From Ruminococcus sp. CAG:254 (GTDB taxonomy: Bacteria; Bacillota; Clostridia; Oscillospirales; Ruminococcaceae), in assembly GCA_000433635.1 (NCBI GenBank), contig HF997977.1, positions 127,481 to 191,480 of the forward strand: a DNA stretch of 64,000 bases. Reading direction: 5' to 3'. The notes under the pieces are model-generated. The model saw nothing but the letters and a program-made list of their open reading frames with translations, was not told the DNA's origin and did no database searches. The position numbers and the translations under genes are program-made. Shown one piece after another: positions 33,773-43,801 of the stretch. The stretch's first letter is position 1, and each line of letters begins with the position of its first letter.

Positions 33773-34930
33773 ATGAAAAAGAACAGCATGGCGTATGATA
33801 CGGCAGTTTATAGTCTATGGTTCGGTTTGAATTATGGCAGCATTCTGACCGCCTGTGCATTGTACAAAACGCTGGAACAGTACGGAAAACACCCGGCATT
33901 GCTGCAAAAGCAGCCAGCTCTCTGGGGAGAACATTATGCGGAAAAGGATAACATTGCCGGATGCTTCGCTTATCAGAACTGCGATGTTCTGGAGGTTTTT
34001 GACAGCGAAGAAGACGCACGGATTTTAAGAGAGGATGTGCAGAATCACGTTGTTGGATCGGATGTTGTTTGGAATTATAATGTGGTAGGCAAGCAATCCG
34101 GTCTGTATTATTTTTTGGAAAATGTACCGGCTGACAAGCGGAAGATTGCATATGCATCTTGTTTCGGCGGAGCATTTCACGCAGAAGGGGAAACCAGAAA
34201 TGATTGCGGCAGATTGCTGCATCAATTCAATGGGATTGCGGTTAAAGAATACGAAGAAGCAGAAGTGTTGCAGGATTTATTCCACATCACACCGGAAATG
34301 GTGTTAGACCCCGTATTTCTGTGTGACAAGCAGTTCTATATTGACTGTGCAGAACGTTCCGCAGCGAAAGCAGTTGAAACAGATCAGAGCTTTATCTTCA
34401 CTTATATTGAATGTTGCGATGACCGGAAGCGGCAGTTCCTGCTGAAGGGCAATGATATTCTGTTGGTCAATCATTACAGCCAGCTGCGGAATTTTATTGA
34501 CATCAATCGCTTCCCGGAATCGAAAGCACTGCTGAAACTCGACCCAGCTTATCACATTCGGGTGGAAGACTGGCTGTATTATTTGATTCACAGTGAGTTT
34601 GTCATCACAGATAATTATTATGGCATGTGCTTTGCGTTGATTTTTGAAAAGCCGTTTGTGGTACTGGCAAACATGGATCTGCCGGATTTGTACCGGTATC
34701 GTGCGATTTTGCAGCCGCTGGGCTTGGAAGAACGATTGGTCATCTTACAGGAAGACTTGAAGAAGAAAGAATATCTGTTCCGGAAGCCGATTCGATATGA
34801 TCGGGTAAACCGTGTATTACAGAAAATGAAGCAGGATTCGGAAGTTTGGCTGAAGCAGCAGCTCGGCATTGCAGTGCCGGATTCCGCTGCAACAACATCG
34901 AATCCGCAGGAACAAGCAGTTGGAAAGTAA
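33773..34930 (+). CDS. Polysaccharide pyruvyltransferase family protein, conserved His missing
   Basis: 385 residues, a stand-alone PPT domain. N-terminal VYSLWFGLNYGSILTACAL matches the family start (NYGS), and VVGSDVVWNYN holds the GSD motif. The usual D-S-F/C-H-G motif near the C-terminus reads DNYYGMCFALIF: Tyr replaces His. It may be a non-catalytic partner or have different chemistry. The ATG at 33773 lies after GGAGAAAAGGA; the open frame runs upstream to 33644 but without an SD. It is the first gene of the plus operon, 15 bp before the second GlfT2-like gene. Confidence 0.85.
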   Translation: MKKNSMAYDTAVYSLWFGLNYGSILTACALYKTLEQYGKHPALLQKQPALWGEHYAEKDNIAGCFAYQNCDVLEVFDSEEDARILREDVQNHVVGSDVVWNYNVVGKQSGLYYFLENVPADKRKIAYASCFGGAFHAEGETRNDCGRLLHQFNGIAVKEYEEAEVLQDLFHITPEMVLDPVFLCDKQFYIDCAERSAAKAVETDQSFIFTYIECCDDRKRQFLLKGNDILLVNHYSQLRNFIDINRFPESKALLKLDPAYHIRVEDWLYYLIHSEFVITDNYYGMCFALIFEKPFVVLANMDLPDLYRYRAILQPLGLEERLVILQEDLKKKEYLFRKPIRYDRVNRVLQKMKQDSEVWLKQQLGIAVPDSAATTSNPQEQAVGK

Positions 34931-34945
34931 GGGGAACAAGAGTCT

Positions 34946-36856
34946 ATGAGAAACGTAAAGTTTAAAATTCAAAATCTGATTTTTCGGTATAATTTGCAGC
35001 TGGAAGAACACTGGTGGATGATGTATCGTGGTGCAAGAATGCAATATGACCCGCTGACCTCTTCGCAGTATTTGAATCCGGGCGATTTTGTAGAATTTTT
35101 CACCTATTTCAATTCCTTCTCCCTCGGAAAGTGGAAGAAGTATACCAATGTGGGTGACATTTATCTGCATTTGCGTTGCAAGGGACATTTCAAGCTGCAA
35201 ATGTTCGGACATTATCGAGAAGGCAGAGACATCAAGAAAGAGATGTATGAGCCAGTCATTTATGATTTGAAAGAACTGACCGACATTGAAATGATGGTGC
35301 CGAAGGACAGCAAGGGGCAGGTCATCGGATTTCAGATCGATGTGCTGCCAATGACACCGGAAGAACGAAAAAAGACCGAAATTGCCGAGAAAAAGGGTGT
35401 GAAAGCACCGGATTTCCGGTTTCAGGTGGAATCTGGCAGCTGGGAAACGGTTGTTCCGGAAGAAAAAATCAATGACGTTCGGATTTCCATTGCAACCACA
35501 ACCTTTAAGAAAGAAGATTATATTACTCGGAACATTGGCATTCTGGAACGGGAACTGTTCTACAGTGACGAACCGGCAAAGAATCATATTCGTCTGCGGA
35601 TTATCGACAACGGCAGAACATTAGACCCAGATGAATTCAACAGCGAATACATTCACGTTTACCCGAATGAAAATGTTGGCGGAGCAGGCGGCTTTACAAG
35701 AGGCATTCTGGAATCCATCAGTGCAGAAGATTTCAAGGCAACCCATGTTCTGCTGATGGACGATGATGTTATGGTTTTGCCGGAAAGCTTCATTCGTACC
35801 TATTCGCTGTTGGCATTGGTAAAGCCGCAGTATAGTGAACGCTATGTCAGCGGTGCAATGCTCTACTTTGAACAGATGAACTTGCAGCACGAAGACGTTG
35901 GCTATGTACACGATGATGGTTCTTATGGCCCAAATAAGCGGATTATGGAAATGCACCGCTGGGATTGCGTCTTTGAAAATGATGAAGATGTAGATTTCCA
36001 TGCAGATTCCTATGCTGGATGGTGGTACTGCTGCATTCCAGTCAAGAAGATTGACCGCAGCCATTTGCCTGTGCCGCTGTTCATTCGTGGCGATGACGTA
36101 GAATTTTCTGTTGCCAACCACGCAGAGTTTTTGACCTTGAACGGTATCTGCATCTGGCACAAGGGCTTTGCGAACAAGTTCAATGCCAATCTGGAATTGT
36201 ACATGGTACACCGGAATAGCTTGATTATTCAGGCAATGAGTGGCATTTGTAAGGATATTGACTTTATCAAGCGGATTCAGGGCTTCTTTGAAACAGAAAT
36301 TCGCCGTCTGGCTTATAACAACTGTGATTTGTTGCTGGATGCGGTAGAGGAATTCTGTGCAGGGCCGGACTTCATGAAAACACCGCAGGGCGAACAGATC
36401 ATGAAATCTCATGCTGCAAAGAATGAAAAAATGCGTCCGGCTGCGATGGTATATTCTAAGCCAATCGACTTTGATCGTGTTTATCGAAAGGAAGAAAAGC
36501 AGCTGACACCAACACAGAAGTGGTGGTATGAAGTAACCGATAATGGACAGAAACTGCCGGATTGGTTCTTGAAAAAGGATCAGACCGCAATCATTGCCTA
36601 TGACTGGTTCGATGATCCGACTAAGGAATATTTTGCAGAACAGATTCTGGCAGTCAGCCCGTTTGACCACACTGCTTACCTGAGAAAACGGGATAAGCAG
36701 CGGTATCAGCAGCTGAAACAGCGGTATCAGAGAGTGATGCGGTATTATAAGCAGAACCGGAAACAGATTGAACAGATGTATCAGCAGGCAGCTGGCACAT
36801 TACAGTCCGAATCGTTCTGGAGAGAATACCTGCATATGCCGGAGGCAAAGAAATAA
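34946..36856 (+). CDS. GlfT2-like galactofuranosyltransferase (GT2), second copy
   Basis: 636 residues, with the same layout as the gene at 31386: N-terminal beta-sandwich, GT-A domain with TTFKKEDYI, VGGAGGFTRG, metal-binding Asp272-274 (MDDDV), FIRGDDVEF and IWHKGFANKF, and a helical C-terminal region. An inserted charged segment (about 137-157, rich in Glu and Lys) between the beta-sandwich and GT domains is absent from the paralogue. Two distinct transferases fit the alternating linkages made in galactofuran. The start follows GGGGAACAAGAGTCT, a weak SD. Confidence 0.9.
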   Translation: MRNVKFKIQNLIFRYNLQLEEHWWMMYRGARMQYDPLTSSQYLNPGDFVEFFTYFNSFSLGKWKKYTNVGDIYLHLRCKGHFKLQMFGHYREGRDIKKEMYEPVIYDLKELTDIEMMVPKDSKGQVIGFQIDVLPMTPEERKKTEIAEKKGVKAPDFRFQVESGSWETVVPEEKINDVRISIATTTFKKEDYITRNIGILERELFYSDEPAKNHIRLRIIDNGRTLDPDEFNSEYIHVYPNENVGGAGGFTRGILESISAEDFKATHVLLMDDDVMVLPESFIRTYSLLALVKPQYSERYVSGAMLYFEQMNLQHEDVGYVHDDGSYGPNKRIMEMHRWDCVFENDEDVDFHADSYAGWWYCCIPVKKIDRSHLPVPLFIRGDDVEFSVANHAEFLTLNGICIWHKGFANKFNANLELYMVHRNSLIIQAMSGICKDIDFIKRIQGFFETEIRRLAYNNCDLLLDAVEEFCAGPDFMKTPQGEQIMKSHAAKNEKMRPAAMVYSKPIDFDRVYRKEEKQLTPTQKWWYEVTDNGQKLPDWFLKKDQTAIIAYDWFDDPTKEYFAEQILAVSPFDHTAYLRKRDKQRYQQLKQRYQRVMRYYKQNRKQIEQMYQQAAGTLQSESFWREYLHMPEAKK

Positions 36857-36876
36857 TTAGATTGGAGGATACAGGA

Positions 36877-39624
36877 TTGTCGAAGAAATACGATGTCGGA
36901 ATTTTAGGCGTATGGATCGGCTGCAACTATGGAAGTATTGCAACTTACTATGCGTTGCATCAAGTCATTGCCTCTATGGGAAAGTCGATTCTGATGATTG
37001 ACAAGCCAATTTTATCAGAAAATGATGTAGAACGAAAAGAAACACATGCAAGAAGATTCGGAAGAGAACATTATCATATCAGCAAGCAGTATTGCTTGGA
37101 AGATTTGAAAGAACTGAATGAACTCTGTGACGGGTTTGTCATTGGCTCTGATCAGGTTTGGAACTATGGAATTAGTCGGGACTTTGGAAAGATGTTCTAT
37201 CTGGATTTTGCAGAGGAACAGAAGAAAAAAATCGCCTATGCCGTTTCCTTTGGTCACGATGTAGACTTTGCACCAGCAGAAGAACGGGTGAAAATTGCCG
37301 ATTACATGAGCCGATTCGATGGCATTTCTGTTCGGGAAGCAGATGGCGTGCGACTTTGCCGGGATGATTATGGCATCTTGGCAAAGCAGGTTTTAGACCC
37401 AGTATTTGTAGCTGACCCTTCTATTTATCAGGGACTGATTGAAAAATCTTCTCATCGGGAAGAAGAACCATTTCTGGCATCCTATATCTTAGACCCAACG
37501 CCAGAGAAACGGGAAGCGTTGCTGCATCTTTCAAAGGAACTTGGCGGCATTAAAATCATCAATATGCTGGATGGATTGCCGTGGCTCTTTGAAAAGAATC
37601 GCAAGCTGATGAATTTGCCGAATTGCGTTGAAAATTTGCAGGTGGAAGATTGGCTGTACTATTTGAGTCATGCAAAGTTTGTTGTAACAGATTCCTGTCA
37701 TGGTGCAAGTTTCGCCTTAATTTTCAAGAAAAATTTTATTGCGATCGCCAACAAAAAGCGTGGATATTCTCGGTTCAAGTCACTGGCAGAACTGATGCAT
37801 TTTGAATCGCATTTGGTGACAGATGTCAATCAGATTTTAACAGACAAAAAGTTGTTAGAGCCGATTGATTATGCAGCAGTAGAAGCAACCATACTTTCTG
37901 AGCGAAGCCGCTGTTACGCTTGGTTACAGGAAATCTTAAATCAACCGAAAAAAACGACAGAAACATTAAAGTTAGAGAATATTATTGGAAGTCCCAATTC
38001 CAACTCTCCGCATGCAATTTCGGTGCTGAATCGAAAACCCATTCAGAAAAAGAGCATCTCAGCATCAGCAATTACATCAAATTTACCAGTCATAGAATGT
38101 GCAGGCTGTGGGGCATGTGTCAGTATATGTCCAGTAAAGGCGTTGGAACTGAAACCGGATGAACATGGTCTTTATCGTGCCGTATTGAACGAAAAAACCT
38201 GCATCAACTGCGGAAAATGTTTGAAGGTTTGTCCATCTTATCGGCTGCCGTCCAATGCGAACACGACCACACCGAATTGTTATGCAGTGATTGCATCAGA
38301 TGCCGAGTTGCTGAAAAAAAGCTCCAGCGGTGGGGTATTCTCCCTGTTGGCAAAGAAAGCATTTGAACAGCAGGGTGCTGTTGGCGGTGCTGCTTGGAAA
38401 GAGGATCTCTCTGTAGAACATATTTTGATTGATCAGGAATCCGATATGCCGAAGCTGCGGAAATCCAAGTACCTGCAAAGTTATCTGGGCAATATCGATG
38501 CACAGGTGAAAAAGCGGTTGCAGCAGGGACAGTTTGTATTATTCTCTGGCTGTCCATGTCAGATTGCCGGATTACGGGCATATCTCGGAAAAGATTATGA
38601 AAACCTGATTACCATTGATTTGCTCTGCGGAAACTCCCCATCTGCTGGATTTTTCCAGAAATATCTACAGGATGCTTTTGGGGATCAGGTGGCAAGTTAT
38701 GAATTCCGGAACAAAGCACAAGGCTGGAATTCCGATTGTGTAAGCATTCAGTTAAAGTCCGGCGAACAGATTATTCGTCGTGGAAAAGCAGAAGATGCTT
38801 ATCAAAGTGTTTATCATAATCATACAATGTGTCCGCCGCATTGTCAGAACTGTAAGTATCAGCAGTTGCCACGGTTTGGCGATATCACCATTGGGGACTT
38901 CTGGGGCATCTCTAAAAGAATGCCGGAATTTGATTATACAAAGGGTGTTTCTGTTGTCATTTGTAACAATGAAAAGGGACAGGCATTCTTTGACCAGATT
39001 TCCGAACAGGAATTTACGCTGAAAAAGGAAGTTCCGCTGAAGTGGATTGGCGGAAATGGATATGCATTGGAAGGAAAGCATAATTATGCTTCTCCGTATC
39101 GGGATGCATTCTTTGATAAAGTTCGTACAGAGCCATTCGCCAAAGCAGTGAAGCTGGCGTTTGACCAGCAGAATCTAGGAGCTATTCCATCTGAATTTTT
39201 GAATCCGCTGCAATTCCATTCGCAGCAGATAGGATTCCAGTATGACCTTTATACATGGGAACAGCATTTGATTCAGGGAAGATTGGTTTTGATTCCGAAA
39301 GAACAGCAGTCAAAGCCAGGAAATTACGCAAGTATGCCGCTTGCAATGCATCTGCAGGGCGGAAAGCGATATCATTTGTTCATGCGGTTCAAGATTCAGA
39401 CAGAATCACAGTGGCTGAATCTGCATATCAAGGAGGCAGGTTCTAAGCGGCTGCAAATCATTCATCGTCATAAGGTTCAGCCGAACGATGCAAAGGAATG
39501 GGTGACCATTTCCAAGGATTTTGTACCAAATAATGATATTTATTCAGAATTTATGGTTGGTGCAATGCAGATTGCAGGCGAGGGCAGATTCCTTGCGATT
39601 GACTATATTTATATCACCGATTAA
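36877..39624 (+). CDS. Fusion: polysaccharide pyruvyltransferase - ferredoxin/FrhB-like oxidoreductase, order reversed
   Basis: About 915 residues, starting at a TTG 8 nt after GGAGG (an upstream in-frame TTG at 36862 lies inside that SD). The PPT domain comes first (about 5-385): VIGSDQVWNYG and TDSCHGASFAL, His kept. Two [4Fe-4S] motifs follow (from Cys408: CAGCGACVSICP and CINCGKCLKVCP), then the FrhB-like module (about 470-745) with SSSGGVFSLL, SGCPCQIAG and HCQNCKYQQL...GDFWG. The last 130 residues (from about 785) look like a jelly-roll carbohydrate-binding domain (FMRFKIQTESQWLNL). Gene 28638-31382 has the same two modules in opposite order and a different C-terminal domain. It probably acts in the cytoplasm on the galactofuranose glycan or its precursor (inference). 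It ends at a strong terminator. Confidence 0.88.
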   Translation: MSKKYDVGILGVWIGCNYGSIATYYALHQVIASMGKSILMIDKPILSENDVERKETHARRFGREHYHISKQYCLEDLKELNELCDGFVIGSDQVWNYGISRDFGKMFYLDFAEEQKKKIAYAVSFGHDVDFAPAEERVKIADYMSRFDGISVREADGVRLCRDDYGILAKQVLDPVFVADPSIYQGLIEKSSHREEEPFLASYILDPTPEKREALLHLSKELGGIKIINMLDGLPWLFEKNRKLMNLPNCVENLQVEDWLYYLSHAKFVVTDSCHGASFALIFKKNFIAIANKKRGYSRFKSLAELMHFESHLVTDVNQILTDKKLLEPIDYAAVEATILSERSRCYAWLQEILNQPKKTTETLKLENIIGSPNSNSPHAISVLNRKPIQKKSISASAITSNLPVIECAGCGACVSICPVKALELKPDEHGLYRAVLNEKTCINCGKCLKVCPSYRLPSNANTTTPNCYAVIASDAELLKKSSSGGVFSLLAKKAFEQQGAVGGAAWKEDLSVEHILIDQESDMPKLRKSKYLQSYLGNIDAQVKKRLQQGQFVLFSGCPCQIAGLRAYLGKDYENLITIDLLCGNSPSAGFFQKYLQDAFGDQVASYEFRNKAQGWNSDCVSIQLKSGEQIIRRGKAEDAYQSVYHNHTMCPPHCQNCKYQQLPRFGDITIGDFWGISKRMPEFDYTKGVSVVICNNEKGQAFFDQISEQEFTLKKEVPLKWIGGNGYALEGKHNYASPYRDAFFDKVRTEPFAKAVKLAFDQQNLGAIPSEFLNPLQFHSQQIGFQYDLYTWEQHLIQGRLVLIPKEQQSKPGNYASMPLAMHLQGGKRYHLFMRFKIQTESQWLNLHIKEAGSKRLQIIHRHKVQPNDAKEWVTISKDFVPNNDIYSEFMVGAMQIAGEGRFLAIDYIYITD

Positions 39625-39647
39625 GCGAGAAAATCACATAAAATAAG

Positions 39648-39698
39648 AACCAGCCAGCACCTTGCGGAAAATGCAGGGGGCTGGCTGGTTTGTTTTTA
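39648..39698. terminator. Bidirectional terminator between convergent genes
   Basis: AACCAGCCAGC (39648-39658) pairs with GCTGGCTGGTT (39680-39690), then TGTTTTTAT. On the minus strand the flank TTCTTATTTTAT serves the dockerin gene. Confidence 0.88.
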
Positions 39699-40976
39699 TA
39701 AGTAACGATCAATAATGAGTTCTTTGAATTGCTCTAACAATTGTTCATCATTGGAGTCAGACGAAATAATTTCGATTTGATCCAGATAATCATAAATTTC
39801 TTGCTTGGTTGCATCTTTTCCATTAATTCCAGCATATGGTTTCATGCCAGTTGCTTCTATATATATAATATATTTTCCGTAATTTGGATATAAATTTTGC
39901 AAGCCAGGACTGCCACATCCAAGTATCAGATGTCCGACACAATCTGCAAGGTATATTTTATCAATATTATGATCATAAGCAAGCATCGTATGAGAGAATA
40001 TTTGGCTATCTGTGTTACCACCAAAAGAGCCTTGAAAAGTTCCGTCATCGTATACTTGAAAAATGCAATCAGAACATAATTCATGTCTACCTTTAATATG
40101 ATCATATCGACCAATGGTTTCTTCTTTTCCATCACCATCAATATCCAGATAAAAAGTAGATTCTAATGTACCTCCATACAACGAAAAGGGGCTGGAATCT
40201 TTTCTGATAGTAGTCGGAAGTAAAACTGTATCAACCATTCCAGCAGCGTGTTCTGCATAGAGGGAAAGCGTTTTGACAGCGTCCTCAACGGTAACGATGC
40301 CATCTTGATTGAAATCGGCAGCCTGTTTTTGCAATTCTGTGAAACTTGGCGATTGTCCGGCAGCAGTTGCAGCATAGTAGGAAAGCGTGGCGACAGCATC
40401 AGATACTGTGACATCCGCATCTCCATCGACATCACCATGCCCATAAGCCATTTCATCGAGAAAATCCACGTTGTTCATGTAGGTTTTATACGCTTGTAAT
40501 TTATCTGAACCATCCGTATTAGCGTTGTAACTACTTATCAATTTGCTTTGATTGTCAGAATAAAATCGATACAACATTTCAGAGCCAAACATATCTGTAT
40601 AAATATATCCGAGAAAGGTTTCACCTGTATTTTTGTCTTGAATGATATGAAATTTGTAATTCATATGGTCGTTTGAAATTCTCTTATATAGAGTATATGA
40701 TTCTGAATTTGTGTCAAATACAGAATAAACATCTGATATAGAATAGCCATCTCTTTTAGAGCCAACATAGTAGTAACCAATTGTTTCTTTTTCGCCGTCA
40801 CTGTCAATATCAATATGAAATTCTTTTTGAAATGTTCCCGTGTATCTTTCTACTTGAATGGTTTCCGGAAACAAAACAACATCTTGTGCAGATGCGGAAC
40901 AGGGCTGAACGGCTGCCAGCAAAGCAGCCGCCGCAACCCCCAGTCCCAATTGCAAGATTCTTTTTCTCGCTGTCAT
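39696..40976 (-). CDS. Secreted protein with a dockerin inserted between two homologous halves
   Basis: 426 residues. Signal peptide about 1-30 (SASA-QD). A type I dockerin lies in the middle (about 181-246): GDVDGDADVTVSDAVATL and ADFNQDGIVTVEDAVKTL each form a calcium loop plus helix. The flanking parts resemble each other: VLFPETI...DIDSDGEKETIGYY (34-69) and VLLPTTI...DIDGDGKEETIGRY (251-291). Their DxDxDG loops suggest calcium binding. No catalytic family is recognised. It should attach to a cohesin on the cellulosome; most dockerins are terminal. The DNA is more AT-rich than its neighbours. It starts 2 bp after tgt. Confidence 0.85.
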   Translation of the reverse strand: MTARKRILQLGLGVAAAALLAAVQPCSASAQDVVLFPETIQVERYTGTFQKEFHIDIDSDGEKETIGYYYVGSKRDGYSISDVYSVFDTNSESYTLYKRISNDHMNYKFHIIQDKNTGETFLGYIYTDMFGSEMLYRFYSDNQSKLISSYNANTDGSDKLQAYKTYMNNVDFLDEMAYGHGDVDGDADVTVSDAVATLSYYAATAAGQSPSFTELQKQAADFNQDGIVTVEDAVKTLSLYAEHAAGMVDTVLLPTTIRKDSSPFSLYGGTLESTFYLDIDGDGKEETIGRYDHIKGRHELCSDCIFQVYDDGTFQGSFGGNTDSQIFSHTMLAYDHNIDKIYLADCVGHLILGCGSPGLQNLYPNYGKYIIYIEATGMKPYAGINGKDATKQEIYDYLDQIEIISSDSNDEQLLEQFKELIIDRYL

Positions 40977-40978
40977 GG

Positions 40979-42585
<1,607 letters not shown>

Positions 42586-42633
42586 GGTAATAAACCCTCC
42601 TGTAAAATTGGAACGAAAATATACAATCATTTT

Positions 42634-42663
42634 ATTATAGCACAAAAGCGGTGAAATTGTCAA
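42634..42663 (-). promoter_or_regulatory. Promoter of the XRE-tgt-dockerin unit
   Basis: TTGACA (42663-42658), 18-bp spacer, TATAAT (42639-42634) on the minus strand. Confidence 0.85.
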
Positions 42664-42675
42664 TTTTTTTGCAAA

Positions 42676-42714
42676 GAAAAAACCGCTGCACTGCAAGAGC
42701 AGTACAACGGTTTT
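42676..42714 (-). terminator. Terminator of uppP
   Basis: On the minus strand AAAACCG-ttgt-ACTGC-tctt-GCAGT-gcag-CGGTTTT, followed by TTC. It lies directly beyond the uppP stop codon. Confidence 0.8.
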
Positions 42715-42725
42715 GAAATCAGTTG

Positions 42726-43586
42726 TCAGATAACACCGACAGCTGCAAAAATCAAGACTAAAATACCGAGAACAATTCGATACCAGCCGAAAACGGTGAA
42801 GTCATGTTTGCGGATGTAATCCATCAGGAATCGAATGATAAAGATGGAAACCACGAACGCACTGACCATGCCGACCAGCAGAACGGCAAATTCCATGCCG
42901 GTGAAGTGGAAGCCAAACTTGACCAGCTTTAACAGGCTTGCACCAGCCATGACCGGAACGGCTAAGTAGAACGTAAATTCTGCCGCAGCGGTACGGGAAA
43001 CGCCCAGCAGCAACGCTCCGACAATGGTCGCACCAGAACGGGAAGTACCTGGGAATACGGCTGCAATCAGCTGAAATACACCAATCAGCAACACGGTTTT
43101 GTAATCCAGTCCGCCGATGGAATGAATACGGGGTTGTTTGGTTTTCTGCCAGCGTTCAATCACAATAAACGCAACACCAAACAAAATCAGCATAATGGCA
43201 ACTGTAATCGGATTATAGAAGAGTGCATGAAAGACATCATCAAACAGCAACCCAACTACCGCAGCCGGTACGCAGGCAACTAATACCTTGCACCACATCT
43301 GCAAAATATTTTTCTGCACACACGCCCCGAATCCAGTTTTCGTCAGGGGGTTGGGGTTGGTTTCTTTCTTGTGAAACGGCCAGAGATTTTTCCAGTAGAT
43401 GACAACGACCGCAAGAATTGCACCCAGCTGAATGACCACATCGAACATTTCTTTAAATGCATCGCTGGCATCCAGTTTCAGGAAGGCATCCACTAAAATC
43501 AGGTGTCCGGTGCTGCTGATGGGCAGCCATTCGGTCACACCCTCGACAATGCCTAAGAAGAGTGCTTTTAAAAGTTCCCAAAACAT
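42726..43586 (-). CDS. uppP: Undecaprenyl-diphosphatase
   Basis: 286 residues, eight membrane segments. It recycles the lipid carrier for cell-wall and surface glycan synthesis. Family marks: EGVTEWLPISSTGHLIL near the N-terminus and PGTSRSGATIVGALLLG in the second active-site loop. Single gene with its own promoter and terminator. Confidence 0.97.
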   Translation of the reverse strand: MFWELLKALFLGIVEGVTEWLPISSTGHLILVDAFLKLDASDAFKEMFDVVIQLGAILAVVVIYWKNLWPFHKKETNPNPLTKTGFGACVQKNILQMWCKVLVACVPAAVVGLLFDDVFHALFYNPITVAIMLILFGVAFIVIERWQKTKQPRIHSIGGLDYKTVLLIGVFQLIAAVFPGTSRSGATIVGALLLGVSRTAAAEFTFYLAVPVMAGASLLKLVKFGFHFTGMEFAVLLVGMVSAFVVSIFIIRFLMDYIRKHDFTVFGWYRIVLGILVLIFAAVGVI

Positions 43587-43619
43587 CAGTAAAAAACTTC
43601 CTTTCCTTATTGTTTTTTT

Positions 43620-43648
43620 ATTATAGCACAGATATGCAGCAACGTCAA
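43620..43648 (-). promoter_or_regulatory. Promoter of uppP
   Basis: TTGACG (43648-43643), 17-bp spacer, TATAAT (43625-43620). Confidence 0.8.
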
Positions 43649-43738
43649 TTTGTTTGCCTGATTTTTTATAGAAATTTATAGATTATGAGCAGAAATTTGG
43701 AGGTAGCAGGAAAATTAGGATACTTTTTTCCGAATTGC

Positions 43739-43767
43739 TTTACAAATATCGTGAAAAATGCTATACT
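43739..43767 (+). promoter_or_regulatory. Promoter of fbp
   Basis: TTTACA (43739-43744), 17-bp spacer, TATACT (43762-43767). Confidence 0.75.
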
Positions 43768-43801
43768 AAGACCAATACAGACATGAAAGGAGCAGGCTTC
43801 T

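Noticed and set aside
37920..38162. 80-codon frame inside the second fusion gene
   Set aside because: A shadow in another frame of the domain linker; no SD.
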